The position numbers and the translations under genes are program-made. A stretch of DNA of 37,293 bases, taken from the NCBI GenBank assembly GCA_023227965.1, contig JALOCA010000033.1, positions 1 through 37,293 of the forward strand. Reading direction: 5' to 3'. The stretch comes from Lentimicrobiaceae bacterium (GTDB taxonomy: Bacteria; Bacteroidota; Bacteroidia; Bacteroidales; JALOCA01). The notes under the pieces are model-generated. The model did no database searches, was not told where the DNA came from, and saw nothing but the letters and a program-made list of their open reading frames with translations. How positions within the stretch are numbered: the stretch's first letter is position 1; every line of letters starts with the position of its first letter. Positions 1-8,709 of this stretch are shown piece after piece.

Positions 1-550
1 TACAGAGCAAAAGTAGCCTGAAATAACCTTCGTATTAGTACGGAAGTTAAACCGAAAGCGGGACAATCTTTCGTACTAATATGGCTGTTCAAACTATAGC
101 CTGGTATCAACCTGAGTTGGCGTAAGGCTGCAAGCCATTATTGTAATATTTCTTCATGTTACATTTTGCCGCAGGCGATGAATGTTGGTTTTTTATGCTT
201 ATGAATACAATAAACCAAAATTTGTTATAAAATACAAGTAATTGGTTCTTTTAAAGTCGGCGTTCATTCTTTTAGAAGCAAACGCATTTTTTTTCAGGCA
301 AGGCAGACTTTTTAACCATTGAAACTTGCAAAGAAAGTGAGAAGTTTTTGAAAAATATAAAACATCCTTTCTATGGATATTAAAACCCCGACGGATTAAT
401 AGTAAAACATGTTTTATCCTGAGCTTAGGTGAATAATCAGTTGTCAGGACTGGGCATCGTCGAAGTTTGAAAGGGTTTTTGCAACGGTCTCAATGCCAAA
501 TTTTTTTTTAAATCCGTCTTATATCAGTGTCATTAGTATTCTATTTATAC
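1..550. other. Non-coding left flank
   Basis: I see no credible coding region in these 550 bases: all frames are broken by frequent stops and nothing resembles a known protein or RNA. The stretch contains one long inverted repeat, annotated separately, and is otherwise AT-rich with homopolymer runs. It lies downstream of the large secreted-protein gene on the minus strand, so it may be 3' flank of that gene and of a gene outside the window. Confidence 0.6.
31..83. repeat. Long inverted repeat (hairpin)
   Basis: CGTATTAGTACGGAAG at 31-46 pairs with CTTTCGTACTAATATG at 68-83. This gives a stem of about 16 pairs including two G-T wobbles, around a 21-nt loop. There is no T-run, so it is not a standard terminator. 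It could be a structured RNA end or a relic of a small mobile element. Confidence 0.5.
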
Positions 551-588
551 AAAAAAAACTGCCTCAAAAGACGGAAGCAGTTTTTTTT
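551..588 (-). terminator. Hairpin terminator after the secreted-protein gene
   Basis: ACTGCCTC (558-565) pairs with GAAGCAGT (574-581) with one wobble. It is flanked by A-runs and T-runs on both sides, so it could work in both directions. It sits 20 nt beyond the stop codon of the minus-strand gene. Confidence 0.8.
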
Positions 589-608
589 ACTAAAATTAAA
601 AAAGGAGG

Positions 609-3600
609 TTAGGGCGTTACTACCGAAATAAATGCAGCAGCATTATTGTCAATGATAGTCATATCGGCACTGTCAACAAAGCCATCGCCATTCACATCGG
701 AATTAACGTAACCCATCGTAAAATTAGCGGCATCATTATCCACGGGAGTCATGTCGCCACTATCCACAAAGTCGTCCTGATTTACATCGCCCCCATAAAA
801 AGTCCATGCACCATCGGCAGCTTGTTTCATATTGCTTCCAAAAGCCTGAGTAGCGGCAGAAGTAAAGTCGTAATTAATAATACCACCGGCAAATGATACC
901 GGAACAGCCGAAACGGTGGCAACACTGTTGCGGTGTTTCAGTGTGATGTAATAAGTGCCGTTTTTGTCCGAAGGGATAATAAGAGTTGAATTTCCATCGG
1001 TATTAATATTTACGCCAAGAGCAGTATATTCGATGCTTGAATAGTTAGTAGCATCGTGAAGCTCGATGGCAATCTGGTCGGCAGTGTTGCCGGCAAACTG
1101 GTTGCCTGTTTCGCTTTGAGCCTGGTTCATAGCACCAGCGCCATTGTAAAGTCCTTCGAGGAAGGCATAAAGCGAAAGTGTTTTGGTAGTAGGCATTTGT
1201 GTTCCGGTAAAAGAACCGAATTCGCTAAGCCCCGTAGCTGAAAGCTGGTGTAGTGAAGTGTTAGCTGCATCAAACTGGGTTTCGGGCGTAGGTAACATTC
1301 TTATACAGTAAATATCGCTTTCGGTACCATGAACATCGGCAGGAAGGTATTGTAAAATGGCGTCGCAACTGAAAGCCGTAATACCCGATGAAGAAATGTT
1401 CCAGTAACGATTGAGGTAGCTATCAGTGTTTGGGTCGTCGGGATATTTGCTATTGGCAAGGTTAACACTTACATAGGAAACTGCATCGAAAGTGCCGGAA
1501 GTAAAGTTTAATGAAACCGGTGAATATTCATCGGCATCGGTGGTGTCGCCAACCGGGAAGTCGAAAGTTCCGGTAAATCCGATTGGGAAATATTTTATCA
1601 GCTTACCGGTTCCGGTAGCAACCACCATATTTGCTTCTGAAGGAGTGCCTATTGCAAACGAAGCATTAACGCCCATGTTTAGATTGTAATCGCCAGTGAA
1701 AAATTGTCCGTTACCTATTGCAAAAAATCCATTAACGGTCAAATCCCTCTGAAGGCTTATTCCCAAAATGTTATCATATCCAAAACCATTGAAAACTATG
1801 GCAGCAGTTCCCTGAATATTCTGTGGAGAAGTACCGTTAAGGTAAACAAACTGGGTGGTGATGGATAGAGTAGTACCGTTATTTATAAGGTTTCCGCCTA
1901 TACTCATAGTGCCTGTCATTGTAGTAGAGTAAGTAACCCCAGAGCCGATTTTGAAATCTCCGCGTACAGTTACATCCGCCCCTGATGATGTATAGGCGCC
2001 TGAACCTGATGAACGGGTAAGGTAAAGGCTGCCAAAAGTCCTAGCCGAAGCCGAAATAGAAAAACTGGCTGTGCCTGGGGCATCATATTCAAATATACCT
2101 GTTTCTGTTCCGGCAGCAGTTGATAATAATGGAATAATACCGGCAGCACTTCTTGAGCATTTGTGTACATATTTTCCTCCGTTATTTATCCGGCAGGTTC
2201 CGTTAACAGTGGAGTGTACCTGTACCCCATTTCCGCTTGGTGCACCCGAAGCATTTATAAGTATGCCTCCTTCATTTATGATAATATCATCGGTTAAGGA
2301 AGTATTATCACCTACAACTAATCCTGCGTCGCCACTTGCCCCATAGGTATTGCTTATTGGCAGGGTTAATGTGATAGTGTTGCCTGTGGATGGTGTAATG
2401 GCAAGCCTTAAAATTGTTGTTTTTACAGCACCAGAAGGCAGATCAACGGAATAACTTCCGGCTACGATTGAATTATCTAAAATAACGATGTCGTATTGCG
2501 TTGGGATAGTTGTTCCTCCCGACCAGTTGAGTGCATCAGTCCAGGCAGTAGTCCCGGCGGCACCTGTCCAGGTAAATGTAGTTGGTGCAGGCGATTGTGT
2601 GGTTACGGTTGCCGAAGGAATGATTATTTGAGTATAGTAGTTAATGGTAGCATTATTTGCTCCGTCCCATGCAAAGGGAATCACAATGAAGGTATATTGT
2701 GTAAGAGTGGTAAGACCAGTGATAGTAGCATCCAAAGCCGAACCCGAAGTAAGAAAAGCCGCAACTATTCCATTTCCAATTGGAGTTCCAACAGTGTAAC
2801 CAGTAGCATCTGCAGGCATTCCGGTAGGAACGGCGCCTCCGGTACGTTGCAGAATGATATAACCTTCGGCTCCTGTTGCTGCTGTTGTCCAGCTAAGGTC
2901 AACGGTACTCTGGCTGTTTGAAACTCCGGTTAATCCGCTTACGTGGGTTGTAGGCTCAAGAGCAAGGGTGTAAAAGTTTGCTTCGTCAGTTAAAGTTGTT
3001 CCAATTCCATTGATGGCATAGGCTTTATAGTAAATTTGTGTTTCTGAAGGTAGCATTATTCGGGTATGGGAAAACGCACCCATTGCTGTTCCTCCTTCGG
3101 CTTCCTTATGGTCAGCTATGGTAACGCCGGAAGTATTACTCCACACAGTTCCCCTTTCGGTGATGGCACTACCTCCGTCGGCAGTGATGGTTCCCCCGAG
3201 TACGGCTTCGTTGTAAGTAATGCCTGTTGCTGTGGGTGAAGTGATTATGGGTGCTGTTGCACTGCTTAGTGTTGTTTGGCTCATCGGATTGTTGGTTCCA
3301 GTGGCAGTACAGAATTTTGTATTTGTGCCGCTCCCGTTGTATTCCCAAACTTTTATCCAATAAGTAGAAGCCGTAGCCAAACCTGAAACATCTACCGAAC
3401 TGCCGCTTCCGTTATAAACCACTTGTTCGCCACTTCCTCCGTAAACGGCATTGGCAGTTGGGTTGTCTCCGTCAGCAGGGTCGGTAAAACTGTTTGTAGT
3501 ATTTATTTTGGCAATACGATTACTGCCGTCTCCGATGGTCCATCCGGCAGTGAAGGTGGAAGCTGTTACACTGCTGAATATTACTGAACTTGCCTGGGTG

Positions 3601-4352
3601 GTAGGCGCTGAATAATTAACAGGGAGAACATCGTTCCAAGTCATTCCCACGCGAATTCCATCTAATTTTACGTTTACCAGATTTCCGGCAGTACCTTGTC
3701 TTATTGCAATACTTCCAAGATTAGCAATATCGGTTCCCGTGGGGTCGAGCGGTGTAGCTGAAGGTGTAAGGGGTTCTGTTTCGCCAATTACAGGATTAAT
3801 ATAAAGGGCAGTAATATCATTTGTTACACCTGAAACTATCGTATATTTCAACACGAGTAGATAAGTAGTGTTCAGGGCATAAGCAGTTGTTGACCATCCC
3901 GCATTAGCTGCAGTACCAGCTTTAGAAATGCCAAAATAAACATTGTTCGAAGCATCTTTTTTAACAAAAACCCTTCCTTTCAAGTCAGATGTCAACGAAG
4001 AAGATCCAAAATGAAAAAAATAATCACCGTTATTGGCATTTAAAACGTTTACTAAAACTGAAGCGTAAAGAGTTCCAGAAGTTTGTTGTGTGAACGAACG
4101 ATTGTCATCTTCACCTGAAGCTACTAACGTAATTTCGTCACCTATTCCTGACGAGGGATAATTCGTATAATTGATAGAAGCAGCAGTAATTTTAACCGCA
4201 TTTGTACCTGCGCCGCTATGTGCAGTCCAACCATTGGCAGAAAGATTGGTACCTACAGTGTAGGAAAAATTTTCTTCAAGCAGCAATGCCTGCCCCCAAC
4301 CCCAGGAACAAAACCCAAGTATGGTTACGAAAAGTAAAAATAGTTTTTTCAT
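609..4352 (-). CDS. Secreted multidomain protein with fibronectin-like repeats and C-terminal dockerin-like loops
   Basis: A 1247-residue exported protein. Residues 1-20 form a signal peptide (MKKLFLLFVTILGFCSWGWG). Residues about 25-245 resemble a jelly-roll 'choice-of-anchor' or lectin-like domain. Residues about 250-590 hold three fibronectin-III-like segments, recognisable from their 'ITGLTTLTQYTFIVIPF' type strands. A region opening with TWTGAAGTTAWTDALNW is followed by repetitive beta-strand sequence to about residue 1060. The last 60 residues contain two related calcium-loop repeats, DVNQDDFVDSGDM and DVNGDGFVDSADM, each followed by a (V/I)DN-AA segment, as in dockerin or EF-hand modules. 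There is no T9SS sorting domain. The likely role is a cell-surface or extracellular adhesin or glycan-binding protein, which is inference. The gene stands alone, ends at a strong hairpin, and has about 290 nt of non-coding DNA upstream shared with the divergent AraC regulator. Confidence 0.85.
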   Translation of the reverse strand: MKKLFLLFVTILGFCSWGWGQALLLEENFSYTVGTNLSANGWTAHSGAGTNAVKITAASINYTNYPSSGIGDEITLVASGEDDNRSFTQQTSGTLYASVLVNVLNANNGDYFFHFGSSSLTSDLKGRVFVKKDASNNVYFGISKAGTAANAGWSTTAYALNTTYLLVLKYTIVSGVTNDITALYINPVIGETEPLTPSATPLDPTGTDIANLGSIAIRQGTAGNLVNVKLDGIRVGMTWNDVLPVNYSAPTTQASSVIFSSVTASTFTAGWTIGDGSNRIAKINTTNSFTDPADGDNPTANAVYGGSGEQVVYNGSGSSVDVSGLATASTYWIKVWEYNGSGTNTKFCTATGTNNPMSQTTLSSATAPIITSPTATGITYNEAVLGGTITADGGSAITERGTVWSNTSGVTIADHKEAEGGTAMGAFSHTRIMLPSETQIYYKAYAINGIGTTLTDEANFYTLALEPTTHVSGLTGVSNSQSTVDLSWTTAATGAEGYIILQRTGGAVPTGMPADATGYTVGTPIGNGIVAAFLTSGSALDATITGLTTLTQYTFIVIPFAWDGANNATINYYTQIIIPSATVTTQSPAPTTFTWTGAAGTTAWTDALNWSGGTTIPTQYDIVILDNSIVAGSYSVDLPSGAVKTTILRLAITPSTGNTITLTLPISNTYGASGDAGLVVGDNTSLTDDIIINEGGILINASGAPSGNGVQVHSTVNGTCRINNGGKYVHKCSRSAAGIIPLLSTAAGTETGIFEYDAPGTASFSISASARTFGSLYLTRSSGSGAYTSSGADVTVRGDFKIGSGVTYSTTMTGTMSIGGNLINNGTTLSITTQFVYLNGTSPQNIQGTAAIVFNGFGYDNILGISLQRDLTVNGFFAIGNGQFFTGDYNLNMGVNASFAIGTPSEANMVVATGTGKLIKYFPIGFTGTFDFPVGDTTDADEYSPVSLNFTSGTFDAVSYVSVNLANSKYPDDPNTDSYLNRYWNISSSGITAFSCDAILQYLPADVHGTESDIYCIRMLPTPETQFDAANTSLHQLSATGLSEFGSFTGTQMPTTKTLSLYAFLEGLYNGAGAMNQAQSETGNQFAGNTADQIAIELHDATNYSSIEYTALGVNINTDGNSTLIIPSDKNGTYYITLKHRNSVATVSAVPVSFAGGIINYDFTSAATQAFGSNMKQAADGAWTFYGGDVNQDDFVDSGDMTPVDNDAANFTMGYVNSDVNGDGFVDSADMTIIDNNAAAFISVVTP

Positions 4353-4533
4353 ATAAGTGTAATTTGTTAATTGTAAGTTTAAAAATACGGCTTATGCCGG
4401 TATTTATCCGTGGCATATCCACAGAAGTAAATTTTTTTCAAATAAACAAAAAAAATCTGATATGCAAGTTAAATTTATGTTCGGATTCAGGAATCCGGTC
4501 ATTTTTTTGTTAGCACCCCCCCTAAAGCGGAAA

Positions 4534-4576
4534 TTGCAAAAACTGTAGCGAATATTTGCAAAAACTAGACGAATAT
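4534..4576 (+). promoter_or_regulatory. Tandem direct repeat upstream of the AraC-type regulator
   Basis: TTGCAAAAACTGTAGCGAATAT (22 nt, 4534-4555) is followed directly by a 21-nt copy at 4556-4576 with the same ends (TTGCAAAAACT and CGAATAT). Two adjacent copies 65 nt before the start codon suggest an operator for a dimeric AraC-type protein, possibly the adjacent one. The function is inferred from position and spacing only. The remainder of 4353-4641 shows a small hairpin at 4482-4497 and no gene. Confidence 0.45.
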
Positions 4577-4641
4577 ACATTCGTTGACAATGATATTAAT
4601 TAATTTGTATTTTTACAATCGCCAATCAAAGGAAGAAGATT

Positions 4642-6000
4642 ATGCAGCCATTAGGAAAAATTTTATTTTCGTTACAGATATATCAGTCTGTACTTTTTAC
4701 GATTTTATCGTTTCTGAGCTTTTACAACAATTCAAGGGCATATTCAAAAAAATATTTAGGCTGGTTTATGCTTGCCTGTTCGATGTATTTCATTTTTGGA
4801 GGATTTTATTACTTTGGCTTTTATCGTTCTTTTCAAAGTATCTATGTGATCGGCTTACCGATAGTACTGCTTATCATACCATTGTTTTACTTCTATATCG
4901 AATCGCTTACGGTACGAAATTTCAGTTTTGCCCGTGATAAAATCATTCACCTGCTACCGGCTTTGAGCATTTTTGTGCTCGACCTTCCGTTTTGCCTGAT
5001 GACATCAAGCCAGAAACATGATTACATCAACAGTGGTGTGGGTTATTTTGATAACCCCACAGGAGTGATGAATTATTTGTCGTATGTGTATTACCTGGGA
5101 TATTTTGGATTTCTTAATTTGCAAATTCTCATTTATACTTTTTTATTTATCAACTTGTTGCAAGGTCATAAACTGAATATTGAAAACCGTTTTTCATACT
5201 ATAAAAATATTGATCTGAAGTGGCTGGTATTTCTATTGCTGGCTTTCTTTTCTTTTTTTATCATCAACGACATCAGTTATATGCTGGGAATCAAGGAAAC
5301 CTCATACAAACTTTTTCAGTTGTTTTTTAACATTACCCTGTTGCTGATTCAGTTGTTTCTGGGGCTGTTTGGTTTATTGCAAAAAGATATTTATAAGCGT
5401 AGCCCGCAAAGAAAAGAATTTGCCCTTCCCTTGGAGGTTGCAGAGGAAAAATACGGTAAAGGGACTGCTGCAACAGAAAATATTCTGGTGGAAACACCGG
5501 TGGAGAAAACGGGCAATCCGGTAATTGCCAATCTTACTTCCTTGAAAACAGCTATCTTTGACGTAAAAGACAGATTGGGCGTAAACCATGGAGCACGCAT
5601 AGAAACCAATGGTAACGAAAAAAAATATGCCGGGTCTTTACTAAGTGATATTCAAAAACAGCAGATGGCAAAAAATCTGGATTTGCTGATGAAAAAAGAT
5701 AAAGAATACCTGAACGAAAAACTCACTATTGACGATATTTCTGATAAATTAAAAACCAATAACCGCTATTTATCGCAGGTAATTAATGAGTTATACAACA
5801 AAAATTTTTTTACCTATATCAATACTTTTCGTATTAAGGAAGCACAAAACCTGCTTGTTTGCCAGCAGCATAAAAAATATTCCATTACCGGAATCTCCAA
5901 AATGGTGGGATTTTCCTCTAAATCATCTTTTAACGAAGCATTTAAGCGCATTACAGGTATTACACCCAGCGAATTTAAAAAACTGAAAGGGATGGAATAG
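4642..6000 (+). CDS. Membrane-anchored AraC-family transcriptional regulator
   Basis: A 452-residue protein in two halves. Residues 1-250 contain about seven hydrophobic segments (near 10-25, 40-60, 66-90, 105-120, 140-172, 193-215 and 222-247), so this half is a multi-span membrane domain. After a charged linker, residues about 345-450 form the double helix-turn-helix DNA-binding domain of the AraC/XylS family. Its first helices are at LTIDDISDKLKTNNRYLSQV, and the family signature GFSSKSSFNEAFKRITGITP is near the C terminus. Regulators with this 7TM-plus-AraC layout are common in Bacteroidota and are thought to sense a signal at the membrane. The ATG at 4642 is preceded by GGAAGAAG, a plausible ribosome-binding site. 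Its 3' end overlaps the convergent pseudouridine synthase gene by 26 nt. The target genes are unknown. Confidence 0.9.
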   Translation: MQPLGKILFSLQIYQSVLFTILSFLSFYNNSRAYSKKYLGWFMLACSMYFIFGGFYYFGFYRSFQSIYVIGLPIVLLIIPLFYFYIESLTVRNFSFARDKIIHLLPALSIFVLDLPFCLMTSSQKHDYINSGVGYFDNPTGVMNYLSYVYYLGYFGFLNLQILIYTFLFINLLQGHKLNIENRFSYYKNIDLKWLVFLLLAFFSFFIINDISYMLGIKETSYKLFQLFFNITLLLIQLFLGLFGLLQKDIYKRSPQRKEFALPLEVAEEKYGKGTAATENILVETPVEKTGNPVIANLTSLKTAIFDVKDRLGVNHGARIETNGNEKKYAGSLLSDIQKQQMAKNLDLLMKKDKEYLNEKLTIDDISDKLKTNNRYLSQVINELYNKNFFTYINTFRIKEAQNLLVCQQHKKYSITGISKMVGFSSKSSFNEAFKRITGITPSEFKKLKGME

Positions 6001-6685
6001 CCTGTAAGGTGAACATTTTCCAACAGCCGTTTGCAGGCGGGGGGGCTATCACCTGCAGGGACTTTTGTTGTACGGGATGCAAAAATTCTGTTTGCAAACT
6101 GTGCAAACAGATGGACCCATCGGCATTCGGACGGGGATACCCGTATTTCAGGTCTCCTTTAATCGGGCAGCCTGCAGCTGCTAACTGCGCACGGATCTGA
6201 TGATGCCTGCCAGTGATAAGGTTTATTTTTAGCAGGAAATAGTTATTGCTTTTTTGTAATAATTCGTATGTGAGTTCCGAACGCAGATATTTGTTTTTCT
6301 CGGTACCCGAAACATAGGTTTTGTTGTTTTTTTCGTTATGGTACAGATAATTGATTAGATGCCCTTTATCTTCAGGGGGCTTGTTTTTTACCACGGCAAG
6401 ATAGGTTTTGTGGATTTCTCTGTTTTTCAGCATGGCATTCAGGCGTGCCAATGCTTTTGATGTGCGTGCAAAAATAACGGCACCACTTACCGGGCGGTCA
6501 ATCCGGTGTATAACACCCAGGAAAACATCGCCGGGTTTGTTGTATTTATCTTTAATGTATTGTTTTATTATATCACTTAGAGGGGTATCACCCGTTTTGT
6601 CTCCCTGCACTATATCGCCGGGTTTTTTATTCACAATAAGGATGTGATTATCTTCATACAATATTTCGGGATAGTAGTAATACAT
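5975..6685 (-). CDS. RluA-family RNA pseudouridine synthase
   Basis: This protein converts uridine to pseudouridine in structured RNA (rRNA or tRNA). The catalytic motif HRIDRPVSGAVIFAR carries the conserved aspartate, and ITGRHHQIRAQLA is the second family signature. With the ATG at 6685 the protein is 236 residues and starts MYYYYPEILYEDNHILIVNK, typical of the single-domain family without an S4 domain. A TTG at 6703 in the same frame would add six residues; I prefer the ATG. It lies 31 nt downstream of panB on the same strand and is probably co-transcribed with it. Its stop codon lies inside the end of the convergent AraC gene (26-nt tail-to-tail overlap). The exact target uridine cannot be read from sequence. 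Confidence 0.9.
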   Translation of the reverse strand: MYYYYPEILYEDNHILIVNKKPGDIVQGDKTGDTPLSDIIKQYIKDKYNKPGDVFLGVIHRIDRPVSGAVIFARTSKALARLNAMLKNREIHKTYLAVVKNKPPEDKGHLINYLYHNEKNNKTYVSGTEKNKYLRSELTYELLQKSNNYFLLKINLITGRHHQIRAQLAAAGCPIKGDLKYGYPRPNADGSICLHSLQTEFLHPVQQKSLQVIAPPPANGCWKMFTLQAIPSLSVF

Positions 6686-6716
6686 AAAATAAGGAGTAAC
6701 CAACGATGGTTTATAG

Positions 6717-7523
6717 TTAGTACTGCTCTTTTTCGTTAGGGAAATCCTTGATTTTTACATCCTGAATATATCCTTTCACTGCCCTCATTACGTCTTCGCT
6801 CAGGTTAAGATAACGGCGCAGGAAACGGGGGGAAAATTCGGTGGTAATTCCCAGCATATCGTGCAAAACCAGAACCTGTCCGTCCACACCGTTGCCAGCA
6901 CCTATGCCAATAATGGGTATTCGCAGTTCGGAAGCTACCTGTTTGCCAAGACCTGCAGGGATTTTTTCCAACACTATGCTAAAACAACCTGCTTTTTCTA
7001 AAAGATAGGCATCTTTTACTAACTTTTCGGCTTCCTTGGCTTCGGTAGCTCTTACCACATAAGTTCCGAATTTGTGGATGGATTGTGGAGTAAGCCCCAA
7101 ATGTCCCATCACCGGTATCCCTGCAGTAAGTATTCTGTCAACGGATTCGAGTATTTCCTCACCTCCTTCCAGTTTCACTCCATCAGCACCAGCTTCTTTC
7201 ATGATGCGTATAGCCGAAGCCAGGGCTTCTTTCGAATTCCCTTGGTAAGTACCGAAAGGGAGGTCAACGATAACAAGCGCCCTTTGTACACCTCTTACCA
7301 CCGAGGAAGCATGGTAAATCATCTCATTTAAGGTGATAGGAAGAGTAGAATTATGCCCTGCCATAACATTGGAAGCCGAATCTCCGACCAGCACCACATC
7401 AATACCCGCCCTGTCGAGCAAACGGGCAAAAGAAAAATCATAGGCGGTAAGCATCGAAATTTTTTCTCCCTTATGCTTCATTTCCTGTAACACATGGGTG
7501 GTAACCTTTTTAATAGAGCTCAT
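6717..7523 (-). CDS. panB: 3-methyl-2-oxobutanoate hydroxymethyltransferase
   Basis: This is the first committed enzyme of pantothenate (and hence coenzyme A) synthesis. It transfers a hydroxymethyl group from 5,10-methylenetetrahydrofolate to 3-methyl-2-oxobutanoate to give ketopantoate, in the cytoplasm. The 268 residues match the usual family length. Diagnostic segments are MLTAYDFSFARLLDRAGIDV, VLVGDSASNVMAGH, the GADGVKLEGG strand, and PVMGHLGLTPQS with the active-site region. The TIM-barrel enzyme is complete. It heads a likely two-gene operon with the downstream pseudouridine synthase, while the adjacent lipoprotein gene is divergent. No other pan genes are in the window. On the minus strand, TTTG followed after 20 nt by TACAGTTT, just upstream of the gene, resembles a Bacteroidota promoter. 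Confidence 0.96.
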   Translation of the reverse strand: MSSIKKVTTHVLQEMKHKGEKISMLTAYDFSFARLLDRAGIDVVLVGDSASNVMAGHNSTLPITLNEMIYHASSVVRGVQRALVIVDLPFGTYQGNSKEALASAIRIMKEAGADGVKLEGGEEILESVDRILTAGIPVMGHLGLTPQSIHKFGTYVVRATEAKEAEKLVKDAYLLEKAGCFSIVLEKIPAGLGKQVASELRIPIIGIGAGNGVDGQVLVLHDMLGITTEFSPRFLRRYLNLSEDVMRAVKGYIQDVKIKDFPNEKEQY

Positions 7524-7591
7524 ATGCAGAATTGTAAACTGTAAAATTACAAAAAAAACCCGGCAAAGGTAACCAAATAAATAAAAAGTAA

Positions 7592-7599
7592 TACATTTG
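7592..7599 (+). promoter_or_regulatory. Possible -7 promoter box (TACATTTG)
   Basis: TACATTTG matches the Bacteroidota -7 consensus TAnnTTTG and lies only 5 nt before the ATG of the lipoprotein gene. If used, the transcript would be leaderless or nearly so. No matching -33 TTTG is visible at the usual distance, so this is weak. Confidence 0.3.
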
Positions 7600-7604
7600 C
7601 GCTC

Positions 7605-8594
7605 ATGAAGAAAAGTATTACCCTGCTGTCCCTTTTATTGGTTATTTTTTTCACTTCCTGTGAAACCGATTTCGATGTTAATGCCAAATGGAAAGACATC
7701 ACCATAGTGTACGGATTGTTAAATCAAAATGACACTGTTCATTACATTAAGATTAATAAAGCCTTTCTTGGAAGTGGAAATGCTTTGCAAATGGCGCTTA
7801 TTCCCGATTCTAACCTGTACGATACTGCAGTATTGAATGTCAGGCTGGAAGGTTGGCAAAACAATCAGTTAAAAGTTACCCACAAACTGTATCCCACTAC
7901 CGAAATTGCTAAAGATTCCGGTACTTTTTACCATCCATCCCAGGTATTGTACAAAACCAATGCGCAACTTGATAAAAGTTATCTCTATAAGCTCTTTATC
8001 GAAAACAAAAAAACCGGGAAAATAATTTCCTCCGAAACTCCCCTTGTTCAGGATGTTTCAATTGAACGCCCTATGGGTGTATGGGTAAATATGAACAGTG
8101 ATAAGGAAACCAAGGCAGTTTTTTATTCGGGAAAGGGAGGAAGATTATACCAGTTGGTGGTACGCTTTCATTATAAGGAATTGGAAGAGAGTTCCCTTGA
8201 TACTATCTACAGGTATGTTGACCTGTCTTTTGGCGAAAAAAAATCCAATGATCTTTCCGGAGGTGATAAAATGGAAATACCCTATACACCTAGCGATTTT
8301 TTCGACAGGGTAAATAATTTAATCCTGAACAATACCAGTGCTCCCTATAATCCTGCTTCCGTGCGTTTTGTGGGAAAGGTAGAGTTTATTATTTATGTAA
8401 TCGGCGATGAGTTAAATACTTATATCGAAGTAAACGGACCCGCAACGGGAGTGTTAATGGATAAACCCGACTATACCAACATCGAAAATGGCATTGGCGT
8501 TTTTTCGTGCCGGTACAGCACTTCCAAGTCACTGAATTTAACTGCTGAAACTATTACCCGCTTAAAGACTTACGAACCTCTGCATTTTCAATAA
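7605..8594 (+). CDS. Exported lipoprotein, DUF4249-like
   Basis: A 329-residue protein beginning with a lipoprotein signal (MKKSITLLSLLLVIFFTSC, lipid-attached Cys at residue 19). The mature part starts with an acidic stretch and a beta-strand segment (KDITIVYGLLNQNDTVHYIK) that resembles Bacteroidota DUF4249 proteins. The rest is predicted beta-rich and ends near a VFSCRYS strand. It is a surface or periplasmic lipoprotein whose function is not known. It stands alone, divergent from panB and followed by dnaK in the same direction after 115 nt. The family assignment is by resemblance and should be treated as moderate; the lipoprotein call is firm. Confidence 0.75.
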   Translation: MKKSITLLSLLLVIFFTSCETDFDVNAKWKDITIVYGLLNQNDTVHYIKINKAFLGSGNALQMALIPDSNLYDTAVLNVRLEGWQNNQLKVTHKLYPTTEIAKDSGTFYHPSQVLYKTNAQLDKSYLYKLFIENKKTGKIISSETPLVQDVSIERPMGVWVNMNSDKETKAVFYSGKGGRLYQLVVRFHYKELEESSLDTIYRYVDLSFGEKKSNDLSGGDKMEIPYTPSDFFDRVNNLILNNTSAPYNPASVRFVGKVEFIIYVIGDELNTYIEVNGPATGVLMDKPDYTNIENGIGVFSCRYSTSKSLNLTAETITRLKTYEPLHFQ

Positions 8595-8709
8595 TCCGTT
8601 TTCTCTGCTGTCTTTTTGTCAGAAAACTGTCAATTATTTGGTTTTGGCATAATCATTGACACCAATCGGATAATAAGAAAAATCACTAACGAATTTAAAA
8701 TAGAATAAA

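Noticed and set aside
2496..2921. Plus-strand 141-codon frame inside the large secreted-protein gene
   Set aside because: Antisense shadow: the minus-strand frame gives a coherent 1247-residue protein with signal peptide and repeats, the plus frame is Cys/Ser-rich low-complexity sequence.
4482..4497. Short hairpin before a T-run as a terminator
   Set aside because: The stem is six to seven pairs with a two-base loop and no gene reads into it from the left on the plus strand, so I do not call it a terminator.
6686..6703. TTG start for the pseudouridine synthase
   Set aside because: It adds six residues without family support; the ATG at 6685 fits the normal family start better.
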